Shown here: in pieces, positions 36,678 through 46,000 of the stretch
Position numbering within the stretch: position 1 is the stretch's first letter
How the letters are laid out: every line of letters begins with the position of its first letter
Assembly (NCBI RefSeq): GCF_000701265.1
Contig: NZ_KL370759.1
Location: 291,755 to 355,754 of the forward strand
Reading direction: 5' to 3'
Length of the DNA: 64,000 nucleotides
Source: Legionella wadsworthii DSM 21896 = ATCC 33877
Lineage (GTDB): Bacteria; Pseudomonadota; Gammaproteobacteria; Legionellales; Legionellaceae
Translations under genes and position numbers: made by a program
Notes under the pieces: generated by a model
The model's input: only the letters and a program-made list of their open reading frames with translations
Databases searched by the model: none
What the model was told of the DNA's origin: nothing

Positions 36678-38066
36678 TTATTTTAAAGAGCTAAAATTAG
36701 TCTGATATTGCTTTTCTACTTCTTCTCGGGCCACTTCAACTGAGCTGGCAACGCTCAGTTTTCTCCAAGGCTTAACAGGTAAAATTTTATTAGCCAATTG
36801 TTTTACTGAATCTAATTTTGAAATAGGATCAGTCGTAAATTTATTGGCATTCAAATTGAGTTTGGTAATTTGGTTAAACTCGCCCATTATTTGTCGTGCA
36901 AAAGTGAAATCATTTCGGTTTTCTTCGCTCGCAGTTTCTATTTTTTTTCGTAAGGCATAGAGCGTTTGAGGATGCTTTATTTGCTCAGGAGTAAATGTTG
37001 TGTCACCTAAAGTATCTTTTATCGCTTGTTTTCCGGTAGGAGACGCTTTTAGAGCTCTCTTTTCCAACATGGAAATCATATCTTTAAGTAATGAATCTAT
37101 GTTTTGAACTACTTGTGGCACAGGAGGAATTTTTAAAATTTCTTTGTCATATACCTCTAATATTTGATCAAACTCCTCAGGACTTAGTCTTTTACTGGGG
37201 CTTTGCTTTGTCATTCTTTGCAATAGATCTGCCAATACCTTGACTTGCTTTGAAGAAAGCTTGGGACATGCTTTAGCTAAATCTTTTTCCATATTGCTAT
37301 TAGTGACCAGCCGTACTATTCTTTTTCCATTGATATCTAAAGTTTCTTCATGTGCTTGGCCGAGTCCTTCTGCGGCTGTGATTCCTGTGGAATAAATATC
37401 ACCTTTCTGTGTAATAGTTCCACCAGGAGAAAATAACTCAGTGGGTGAATAGCGAGGCGTACCTTGAGGTTCTGGGTTCTCATCGTCCTGAAAAGTTGCA
37501 AACCCATAATCAACGATCTTTACGGATAAGTCGTCGTTAACTATAAAATTTGCCGGTTTAAAATCGGCATGAATAATCCCAAGTTGATGAATGCGGTGCA
37601 TCTCACCTAACATGCCTCGCATAATGATGAGAAATTCTTCAGGAGTATAGTTGCCTTCTTGAATGAATTTTTTTAAATCCCTGCCTGGGCAATATTCGCC
37701 AACCATATACGCATCTATTCGTTTTTTCTCTGCATTGGGAAAGAATAATAATGCTTCGGTAAAACCTACTTGGGATCCAACTTTCGCTTCTTTTTCTAAA
37801 GCTTCAATGTTTTGAATAAATTCTTCAGTGCTTTTAATTTCCAGTTTTACTTTTTTGATCGCTCTTATAGAGCCAGTTCGAGGATTAACCGCCTTAGAAA
37901 CTTTTCCGAAAGCGCCTTGACCCAAAGTTTCCATCAATTCATAAGAATTCATTTCCCCACTGCTATTTGGAATGCCAATTTCAGTATGGGATTCAGCGTT
38001 GAGTTTATCACGTGCGATTTTTTGTCCCCTTACTATAAGAGAGGGAGGTTGAGAAAATGGAGGCAT
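36678..38066 (-). CDS. Eukaryote-like Ser/Thr protein kinase, candidate Dot/Icm effector
   Basis: A 462-residue protein; the ATG at 38066 has AAGG upstream, while the longer frame to 38204 begins in AT-rich sequence and is unlikely. Kinase motifs are complete: Gly loop LGQGAFGKV (48-56), AIKK Lys71, catalytic loop HADFKPAN (166-173), metal-binding DYG (186-188) replacing DFG, and GTPRYSPTE with TQKGDIYSTGITA. HRD is replaced by HAD, so it is RD-independent. The C-terminal third (~300-462) is helical and unfamiliar. It ends with an E-rich stretch (SVEVAREEVEKQ) about 10 residues from the C-terminus, like the E-block signal of Dot/Icm substrates. LegK-family membership is possible but not decidable here. 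Confidence 0.85.
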   Translation of the reverse strand: MPPFSQPPSLIVRGQKIARDKLNAESHTEIGIPNSSGEMNSYELMETLGQGAFGKVSKAVNPRTGSIRAIKKVKLEIKSTEEFIQNIEALEKEAKVGSQVGFTEALLFFPNAEKKRIDAYMVGEYCPGRDLKKFIQEGNYTPEEFLIIMRGMLGEMHRIHQLGIIHADFKPANFIVNDDLSVKIVDYGFATFQDDENPEPQGTPRYSPTELFSPGGTITQKGDIYSTGITAAEGLGQAHEETLDINGKRIVRLVTNSNMEKDLAKACPKLSSKQVKVLADLLQRMTKQSPSKRLSPEEFDQILEVYDKEILKIPPVPQVVQNIDSLLKDMISMLEKRALKASPTGKQAIKDTLGDTTFTPEQIKHPQTLYALRKKIETASEENRNDFTFARQIMGEFNQITKLNLNANKFTTDPISKLDSVKQLANKILPVKPWRKLSVASSVEVAREEVEKQYQTNFSSLK

Positions 38067-38126
38067 ATAAGACCTTGTGGTTAAAAATAAAACAAAATAA
38101 TTAAAGTTTATATAATAACAATAAAA

Positions 38127-38145
38127 TCTTAATGTTTTATTAAGA
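38127..38145. promoter_or_regulatory. Inverted TTAAT-type half-sites upstream of the kinase gene
   Basis: TCTTAAT (38127-38133) and ATTAAGA (38139-38145) form a 7-bp palindrome with a 5-bp spacer, 61 bp before the kinase ATG. The half-site CTTAAT and 5-bp spacing match a PmrA box, but one half is inverted, so PmrA binding is doubtful. 38067-38367 otherwise holds no gene. Confidence 0.3.
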
Positions 38146-38367
38146 ATCAAGCAGGTCGGCTCAAAACTGGGAGAAAACCAAAAATGATCGTTATAAATTG
38201 ACAATTCATGACGAGAAATCTTCAGGGCAGCTTTCAGTTCTATTAGTGTAGACTAAGGTATTTTTTAATTGGCTCAAACGGGAATGTATTTTCATCCGGA
38301 CTAAGATCACTTGAAAATTCGTAATAAGTTCTTGTGTTTTTTGTATTTGCTTATTCCATTAAATTTT

Positions 38368-39774
38368 TTAATTAATTTTGCGCACACTCATTTTGCGTCC
38401 TTTTAATTTTCCACTCTGTAAATAGCGGAATGCTTTTTCTACATGATTGAGTTGGATCGCAACATAAGAATGTAAGGCAGTGATATTAATTTTACCAATT
38501 GTATCGGCTGCTAACCCTGCATCTTTTGTTAAAGCCCCAAGGATGTCACCAGGACGAATTTTATCTTTTTTTCCTGAAGCAATACAAAGCGTTACCATTT
38601 TCGGTATTAAGCAAGTATTTTGGTGTTTTTCTAATTCCTGGATGTTTCCCCAATGAATTGGTTTCGGGAGATTGTTTTCAATGATGCAAATGCGTTGTGC
38701 ATCTGCTGGCGTTGTAATATTTAAGGCCATGCCTTTACATCCCGCTCGTCCAGTGCGTCCAATACGATGAATATGTACGTCATGATCAAAAGCGAGATCA
38801 AAATTAATCACTGCAGAAAGCTCCTTAATATCCAGTCCTCGTGCTGCAACATCAGTGGCTACGAGAATAGAGCAACTTTGGTTGGCAAAACGCAAGATAG
38901 CAAGATCACGATCGATTTGCTCCATGTCTCCATTTAAAGCCATGGCACTGAAACCTTCATGAATAAGCTGGTCTGTCACTTCCATTGTTTGTTGTTTGGT
39001 ATTGCAGAAAATTAAGGTTGATTCAGGTTGAAAATGCAACAGTAATGGTTTTAATAAGGGATACTTTTGAGCTTGTTTTGACACTTCATAAAAATGTTGT
39101 TCGATACCCATTTCTTCAATTGGAGTTTCTACATGAATTTCTTTAGGGTTTTTCATAAATTGCTTTGAAAGTAGTTTGATTTCTTCAGGATAGGTTGCAG
39201 AAAAAAGTAAGGTTTGTCTTTCTTTGGGACAAATCGAGATAATATTTTTAATATCATCAAAAAATCCCATATCCAGCATCCTGTCGGCCTCATCTAAAAC
39301 GAAAGCTTTCACCTGCGATAAGTCTAAAGAGGCGTTTTTTAGATGTTTCAGTATTCTACCCGGTGTTCCGACAATGATATGAGCGCCATGCCTTAATGAA
39401 TCAATCTGAGGCTTCATGGGGATACCCCCTGATAAATTAATAACTTTTACATTGGGTATCAGACAAGCTAAGCGCCGGATAGCTTGGCTGACTTGTTCGG
39501 CCAGTTCACGGGTAGGGCAAAGAACTAGTCCCTGAACTCCAAAAAATGAAACCTTTATATTATTGAGTAAAGACAATGCAAACGCTGCGGTTTTTCCACT
39601 ACCCGTTTTTGCTTGCGCAATAATATCTTCATTTCGAAGAATGATGGGCAGGCTGTGCAATTGGATGGGTGTCATATTTTCATAATTTGCAGAAGCAAGG
39701 CTTTTTATCAATTCTTGACGTAGAGGAAGTTGACTAAATGATAGGTGTTGCGCCGTGGGTTTTGTTTGAGTCAT
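38368..39774 (-). CDS. dbpA: ATP-dependent RNA helicase DbpA
   Basis: A 468-residue DEAD-box helicase that remodels 23S rRNA hairpin 92 in ribosome assembly. It has the Q motif, Walker A AQAKTGSGKT, PTRELA, DEAD (in VLDEADRMLDMGFF), SAT, and HRIGRTGRAG. The C-terminal domain with CIASGKKDKIRPGDILGALTKDAG is the DbpA-specific RNA-binding domain, which sets it apart from RhlE or SrmB. The start has GAGGAG upstream. Next to an RRM protein and a cold-shock protein on the same strand, it may share cold-response regulation. Confidence 0.95.
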   Translation of the reverse strand: MTQTKPTAQHLSFSQLPLRQELIKSLASANYENMTPIQLHSLPIILRNEDIIAQAKTGSGKTAAFALSLLNNIKVSFFGVQGLVLCPTRELAEQVSQAIRRLACLIPNVKVINLSGGIPMKPQIDSLRHGAHIIVGTPGRILKHLKNASLDLSQVKAFVLDEADRMLDMGFFDDIKNIISICPKERQTLLFSATYPEEIKLLSKQFMKNPKEIHVETPIEEMGIEQHFYEVSKQAQKYPLLKPLLLHFQPESTLIFCNTKQQTMEVTDQLIHEGFSAMALNGDMEQIDRDLAILRFANQSCSILVATDVAARGLDIKELSAVINFDLAFDHDVHIHRIGRTGRAGCKGMALNITTPADAQRICIIENNLPKPIHWGNIQELEKHQNTCLIPKMVTLCIASGKKDKIRPGDILGALTKDAGLAADTIGKINITALHSYVAIQLNHVEKAFRYLQSGKLKGRKMSVRKIN

Positions 39775-39969
39775 GATGCTGCTTCTCCTCTGGGGTGCTT
39801 TAAAAGGCGAACTTATCCGGCACCGTACTTTTGAAAAAATTATTTTTTCAATAATTCAGCTTTCCATTGAATAGGTGCAGCCGCTCACTCTTGGAGAGAA
39901 ATGTGTGGATATAGAGGTAAGATGCATCGGTAACCTGTTGTTGCTCATTTTTTAAAAATGCGTATTCAA

Positions 39970-40248
39970 TTATCGATGACGTCCGCGCGATGTATTTTTC
40001 TCTTGAGCCATAGTGACTTTTAAAGGGCGTCCTTCCAGTGTTTTCCCATTCATATTTAAAGAGGATTGAGCTTCTTGTTGGGAACTAAAGGTGATAAAAC
40101 CAAAACCTTTGGTATGACCAGTAAAACGATCTTTAATTAAAAGGAGCTCATCTACCTTACCATATTTTGAAAATTCAGCTTGTAACACCTCTTCACTAAT
40201 TCCAAAGGGTAAGTTACCTATATATATTTTATTTTGCCTCACTGTCAT
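39970..40248 (-). CDS. Single-RRM RNA-binding protein
   Basis: A 92-residue protein made of one RRM: RNP2 KIYIGNLPFG at the N-terminus and RNP1 KGFGFITF in the middle. A short basic C-terminus (TSRGRHR) follows. Such proteins in bacteria and cyanobacteria (Rbp type) act as RNA chaperones, often cold-induced. It starts 58 bp after the cold-shock gene ends and precedes dbpA. Confidence 0.92.
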   Translation of the reverse strand: MTVRQNKIYIGNLPFGISEEVLQAEFSKYGKVDELLLIKDRFTGHTKGFGFITFSSQQEAQSSLNMNGKTLEGRPLKVTMAQEKNTSRGRHR

Positions 40249-40259
40249 TTTCTCCAGGT

Positions 40260-40288
40260 AACCACTATAGCTTAAAGATATAGTGGTT
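40260..40288 (-). other. Stem-loop between the cold-shock and RRM genes
   Basis: A perfect 10-bp stem (AACCACTATA / TATAGTGGTT) with a 9-nt loop sits in the 58-bp gap, immediately before the ribosome site of the RRM gene. It has no T-run on the minus strand, so it could be an RNA-stability or translation-control element in a csp-rrm transcript. Confidence 0.5.
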
Positions 40289-40306
40289 TAATAAAATCCT
40301 TTTAAA

Positions 40307-40516
40307 TTATATAGCTACTATATTTTCTGCTTGAAGGCCTTTTGATCCTTGCGTCACAACGAATTGTACTCGCTGACCTTCTGTGAGGGTTTTAAAGCCA
40401 GAACTTGAAATTTCTTTAAAGTGAGCAAATACATCCGGCCCGCTTTCTTGCTCAATAAAACCAAATCCTTTAGCTTCGTTAAACCATTTAACGACTCCGT
40501 TTACTGTTTTAGACAT
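40307..40516 (-). CDS. Cold-shock protein (CspA family)
   Basis: A 69-residue OB-fold cold-shock protein with both RNA-binding motifs, KGFGFIE and DVFAHF. The ATG at 40516 has GAGG 6 nt upstream; the TTG at 40528 that would lengthen it is part of that ribosome site. It melts mRNA structure. The ~240 bp gap before the next gene upstream would give room for a long 5' leader, as in E. coli cspA. Confidence 0.93.
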   Translation of the reverse strand: MSKTVNGVVKWFNEAKGFGFIEQESGPDVFAHFKEISSSGFKTLTEGQRVQFVVTQGSKGLQAENIVAI

Positions 40517-40757
40517 AATGATCCTCAATATAAATTTGTAATGCCTCTATAGGCGAATTAGCCGGAAACCGGTCAAGAATTAGAAACTACCGAACGAGGG
40601 ATTAAATGAATAAAACGACGATTTGGAGAGTATAAAATAGACATTTTCTAGCTAAGACTAGGTTACAACTCTTTTAGGTTGAAAGTCAATTTATTTGTAA
40701 TATCATTATAAAAGTCAGGTAAAAACGTATCTGATTAAAAGGAATTACAAACTTAAA

Positions 40758-42002
40758 TTATAGGATAATGCACGATGTTGAGGTATCCTCTGGTTTCTTA
40801 ATGTTATTTAGGTATTCCTGTACTTCAGGTAGTTCCTCTGCCCAACTGAGATATTCCTCTAACGATATATAAGGACTTTTCTTACCTCCGAATGGTTTGC
40901 TCGGATCGATAGCTTCATTTTCTTTGCGCAAATCAGCCACTTTGGTATTGCTATTAATGACTCCTTTACTTTCTAAAAACTTAATCAGTAAATAAAAGGA
41001 CAATGAACTTGGTCGATAATGACCACTGCTGTTGCTAATGTGGGTAACTATCCCATTACTAACGGCCCACATACCAGCACAACGGACGCTTTTACCCGAG
41101 CTCAATGAGGAATGATGGAACTTACCTTCCTGATGAGGATGAGTAATAAAATCATTTTCATTATCCATACTCCAGACAAAAGCTGTGGAACCAAAGGCCG
41201 AGCCCATTTTAAATGTATAATTCTTCATAAGTCTTGAATTTAGTGGTTCCGCCTCTGCATCACTATTTTTTTGTTTGGAAACCAGAAAATTTTGACCATC
41301 AAGACTTTTGAAAGTTACTATGTGGGCTGTTTGTACCTCATAATCGATTAATTTAATCTTATGTTTTTTGTCGATAACAGTATTCTGCGTCAGTACTTCA
41401 TGAGATTCCAGCCATAAAAAAAAGGGAGTAGGGTCCTCACTTTTAATCCAGTCTAAAAAGGCGGCATTCAATCCCGATTTTTTATTGGGTAAATGATTCA
41501 TGTTAAATTCAAATTGCCGATGTACTGGATCAATTTTTTCTAGATATGTTCCACTAAATAATTTTAATCGTGATGGGGTATTAGTTTGGTTACGTACCTT
41601 CAAGTGCTCAATCATCTCCTTGCGCTGAATATGATGTGGCTTGGCGTTGGTTAGAAATTCTTCTAATTTATTAAGATAATGTAATTTGGAATTTGCTTTC
41701 TTTTTTAGGGATAAAATCCAGTAATCAACGCTACCCTCTAATTTTTTTACCTCACCCTTCGATTTGGAGATTAAATTTTCTCTTCGTTCCGTAATATAGT
41801 GGTCACAAAGTCTTTCGATTTGAATTAACAGGGCCTTACGATCGAAGATATTGTCTGCCTCTTTCTTTTCCAAGTGATGATATTTCGTAATGGCTTCGGA
41901 AATTTGCTCAATTATTGTATTTTCTTTATCATATTTTGAGCCATCCAAAATGGTTTGCCATTCTTTAATGGAATAAATATCACGACCGGTTATCTGAGGC
42001 AT
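40758..42002 (-). CDS. Candidate prenylated effector with plant IQM-like domain
   Basis: A 414-residue protein with no signal peptide. The first ~150 residues are charged and helical. Residues ~270-365 contain FHHSS (295-299), CAGMWAVSNGIV, and SGHYRPS (326-332). This reproduces the order 'GxFxHSSFLaGG...AG...NG...SGHYxPT...FLxxxxV' that I know from plant IQM proteins and some bacterial relatives. The extreme C-terminus is CIIL (411-414), a CaaX box with Leu, typical of geranylgeranylation by the host. An acidic helix (EELPEVQEYL) precedes it, like an E-block. The ATG has AAGGAG upstream. A near-PmrA box lies 75 bp before it. Effector status is inferred; catalytic activity is unknown. Confidence 0.8.
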   Translation of the reverse strand: MPQITGRDIYSIKEWQTILDGSKYDKENTIIEQISEAITKYHHLEKKEADNIFDRKALLIQIERLCDHYITERRENLISKSKGEVKKLEGSVDYWILSLKKKANSKLHYLNKLEEFLTNAKPHHIQRKEMIEHLKVRNQTNTPSRLKLFSGTYLEKIDPVHRQFEFNMNHLPNKKSGLNAAFLDWIKSEDPTPFFLWLESHEVLTQNTVIDKKHKIKLIDYEVQTAHIVTFKSLDGQNFLVSKQKNSDAEAEPLNSRLMKNYTFKMGSAFGSTAFVWSMDNENDFITHPHQEGKFHHSSLSSGKSVRCAGMWAVSNGIVTHISNSSGHYRPSSLSFYLLIKFLESKGVINSNTKVADLRKENEAIDPSKPFGGKKSPYISLEEYLSWAEELPEVQEYLNNIKKPEDTSTSCIIL

Positions 42003-42076
42003 TAGAGACTCCTTTAAAACTGAGTACGACTTGGAGTTGGTGAAAAATTTTACAACCGATAGTATAATTGTTGATC

Positions 42077-42093
42077 ATTAAGGAAATATTATG
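42077..42093 (-). promoter_or_regulatory. Near-consensus PmrA box upstream of the CaaX protein gene
   Basis: On the minus strand it reads CATAAT-ATTTC-CTTAAT, 11 of 12 positions of CTTAAT-N5-CTTAAT, ending 75 bp before the ATG at 42002. A TATACT lies 10 bp further on. PmrA control is inferred from the match. Confidence 0.55.
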
Positions 42094-42943
42094 TGTAACT
42101 GGTTTATTGAGAAACATAGCGAAATCTGGGTTAAATGACTTAATTAGAGAAATGGAAGATTGGAAGGTTTGAGATGGTTTGCGTTATACACTATTGATTT
42201 GTTGAGAAATGTAGCAAACAAATATTCTGGTTAGGTATAATTAAAGGGTCTTAAATCAGTCTTATTAAGGACATACACTGCCTGAATGTAGGACTTGTAA
42301 ATCCCTACCGAACGATAGTCAAAGGGCCAAGATGGTTTCATTTAAAAAAATTTCTTACTGTATTGTTAAATTATTCGAATTGTGTAATACTTCAGCAAAA
42401 TGTTCGTAAAAAATATTTTTCTAGATGAATACTTTAATTTTTCAGACCATAAATTCAGCTTCCAACGACTTAGGAGTTAGTACCACTAATCCTGAGCTAG
42501 TTATTAGGAATATGGCACAAATTAAAGTTCCAAATAGAACAATATGTTCACGAAACATAGTCAACAGCATGACTCTTTCTTCTCAAGAAAGACATTTATT
42601 TCAATTTCCATCTTTGAATGTGATTGATATTGCCAGAATAGCTACAACTCCTCCCGATCCCCACACTTTTTAATCTTTTTCTCTAGTCTGAGATTCGCTA
42701 AGTCTCAACTGGAATATATTCTGTTTCAGAGTGACGTCACAACATAGACAGCATCATTAGTGTTCTTTGAAAAAGATCGCTACTTTTGCAAAGAAATTTT
42801 TCATTAAGCCGTGTCACGTTATCTCATATAGAAAATAAAAATAACAACTGTATCCCTATTTAGCAAAAATTTTAATATACAGTTAGGTTGAAAAGATGAA
42901 ATTGCAACATAGTGAAAAAGGCGACAGATATCTTTATATGGGT

Positions 42944-42960
42944 CTTAATATTTTCTTAAT
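42944..42960 (+). promoter_or_regulatory. PmrA box upstream of the giant effector-like gene
   Basis: CTTAAT-ATTTT-CTTAAT is an exact match to the direct-repeat PmrA box used by many Legionella Dot/Icm effectors. A -10-like TATACA (42981-42986) follows 20 bp later, and the ATG is at 43045. Confidence 0.75.
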
Positions 42961-43044
42961 ATTCGATTAATCAGTCAGTTTATACAAAAACCACTTAATT
43001 TTAAAAATTACTTGTTTGTAATACTGACCATTAACGGGATTCAT

Positions 43045-46000
43045 ATGAAAAGCATTGAGCAGAGAATTAAATTATTAAAGAAATGTATTGAGATTAAAGA
43101 TTCAATTAATCAAAAAATTCCTTTGGCAGCGAATCGCTATGATGAATTTGAACAAATTGATCGCACCAAAATGAAAGCATATGAACAGGACAGAAGAGCA
43201 AAAACGCCTGAAGAGGAGCAATTAGAATCATGTATATACGAAATGGAATATCTTGATGCTCATGATCAGAGCTATGAAGAGTACGAAAAATATGTAAAAG
43301 AAAAACAAATTGAATACCAAATTTTTGAATTCATCAATGATTGTTTCAAGGAGTTTTGTCTCGATAAGCAGATAGAATCGCCGCACAATCTAGACAATAC
43401 CCAGAAACAAAATTTCAAGCAAATGATACTAAGACAATCTTCAATTTTATGTGAAAAAATTGCAAGAGCACAAAAACTTTTGGGAAGAGGAAGCAGGGTT
43501 GTTGACGTCTCTAAAATGGATGACTATCTTGAAATCAATGCTGATAATTTTATTCATGTTCTAACGCAGGGATTACCATTAACGATTAATGACGAAGAAT
43601 TAGCTTATCGATTTAAAAAAACTCTTGAACTGGTTGAACATCGAGACTCCTCTGACAAGCAATTTAATCGGGAAAATGCTTTTCTTCTCCAAAAGGGGGG
43701 TGATAAAAAAGTTTTAGAAGTAGTCCAAAAATCTAAAATATTTGCAAACGCAGAATATTTTGATAAACCGGAAATCAGTACGGGTTTTTGTGATGAACAT
43801 ACCTGCATTGCCCTTAAGAGATTATATGATGAATTTTTAATTGATAGTGATACCCCCGTTGAGAAAATTAGTATCCATTACTTTGATGATGATGGTAATC
43901 CGTCAGATGGCCACACATTTTTAGCCATTGGCCGTAATCCCGATAGTCCTCTCAATGACATCAGCCAATGGGGAGGGATCCTTTTAGATCCATGGAATAA
44001 GATAGCATGTCTTACAGAGGATTATAATTCCTTACCTTATTTTTACATTTCTTACCCGAAAGGGGCTACATGGGAATCTATCCAATTTACAGATAAAGAT
44101 TATACTCTGCGCTCGTCACTCCGAGATGCGAACCAATATTATCAGATGACAGGGAACAACGACATAGAAAAACGTAGGCCATTGCTGATGGAAGAACATC
44201 AATTGCACTCGTTGGATGAAATAGGATTAGAAGAAACTAAAGCATTTCTTACGGAACTGATTCATAAATTACGGCCCCAGAATTTCAATGAACCCATTGA
44301 GATTTTTATTACCACGACAGGTAATAGATTGGTTCGTTCGTTGGCAGGATTTACTAAACCCGCGATAGTAATCCACAACGATTTTCTTAAGCAGATGCAA
44401 GATGGCATTTATACAGTTGAAGAATTAGAGTTCGCTTTAGCCAATGAGTTACTTTATCTGAAACACGAAGGTGTTGGAATTTATTATGAGATTTCAGCCG
44501 AAGAGCAATTCAAACTCGATAAATTAACCATTGATCAATGCCATAATGTACAAGCAGGTATTAGTTATTTAAGAAAAAGCATTCATTTTCAGAACCAACA
44601 TCAATGGGATGTGAGTCATGTCAATCCATTTCATTTGATACATGATTATCGACAAGTGACATTAGCGGATTATCAGCAACGTATAAAAAATTTATTAACC
44701 TGGTTGGCTATCAAAGAAAATGAACGTGATGAAAAACAACAAACGTCTTTACCCAATACTATTTTAAAAGCTGTTACTCCGATTAGACGAGAAATTTTTT
44801 TTCAGAAAGAGTGTGATGCGTGTGAAAATACCGTAGCGAAACTCAAGTTTTTAGAGTCCAGATTAGCCGAGCTAACGGTGGAGTTATTACCCTATGAAAT
44901 TACGCGTAGTACGGGAATCAAGGTAAGGGATTTCTGTCGTATTTTACATGCGATGGATATTGATTTGAACAATGCGGAAGTAAAAAAAGCAGCGGAAGAA
45001 TTAATTGAAAGCGCTTTTGAGTTGCGAATCCCATCCTTTGAAGTTGTTTATCTGGCTCTTGTACATCAACATTTCACGAGTAAAAATTATTTGAAAGATA
45101 CCGTCCGGGTACCTCCACTTGGAATCTTTAAGGACATAAATAATGCAATTGATGCGTTTGTCATAGCAAAAAGTTTCGAGGAAGCGAAAGAGGCGGCCGA
45201 GACACTAAAAGCGTTACAAGAAAAATATATAGGTCATCTTAGCCTATCATTTCGTCGGGCAAGAGCTCATACCTACCAATTTGAGCAAATGAATCAACGC
45301 ATGCCTGTGGGAGATGAGCGATTTTTTGGGTCAATTATTGGTGAGCACATCGAGTGGCATACTTTTACGTCTCAAGATAATGTGACTGAGGTGCCTTGGT
45401 CGAGTCATCTTGAATGGGTACAAAAAGATGAGAGTTCTATTATTGGCGAGACATTATGGCGCCTTGGGATTACGAAGGATCAAAACTTATGGTCTGTATT
45501 GCCTGAGAAAAAACTATTGTCTTTCGTCATTAATTATAGTGAATACAAACCCATTACTCATTTAACTGGACAGTTAGCTGCATATGGTGGTGATAACTAT
45601 TATGAGGCGATATTAGCGTTTTTGTCTGAGGATGTGCTTCGGAAATTTAATGTCAACTTCGAGATGTTTTTTGTCGAGGACACTTTTGAAAATAAATTGA
45701 AACAGTATTATGATTTGAATTGGTCAGTATTAATTAAACCTTCAGAACATGAAGCTCGAAATGTTGACAACCTAGCCATTCAATTTTTGTTGACTGAATT
45801 TGCCAATATAGCCATGAATGGGACTCCAGAAGAGAAAGCAGTTGTGAAAAGCTTTTTCCTGGGGCGAGAAGATAAACGAGATCTGGAGCACTTGCAGCAG
45901 GTTTCTACAGAGATAAAATCAACATTACATTATAACTCCCCATATGTTCAATTTTTTCTCAATCAGCAATTTCAGGACAAAAAATTTGATTTATTTAACA

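Larger units (their letters stand above)
42003..43044. other. Divergent 1-kb regulatory gap between two effector-like genes
   Basis: The gap holds two PmrA-box-like sites (noted separately), one facing each gene, and AT-rich DNA. An 82-residue frame at 42425-42673 lacks a ribosome site and any family resemblance. I see no RNA gene. Confidence 0.5.

Noticed and set aside
38127-38145. Calling the kinase-upstream palindrome a PmrA box
   Set aside because: The half-sites are inverted, whereas the known box is a direct repeat, so it is listed only as a palindrome.
42425-42673. 82-residue plus-strand frame in the divergent effector gap
   Set aside because: No ribosome site, no motif, and it lies in a regulatory gap. 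It could be a real small protein, but nothing supports it.
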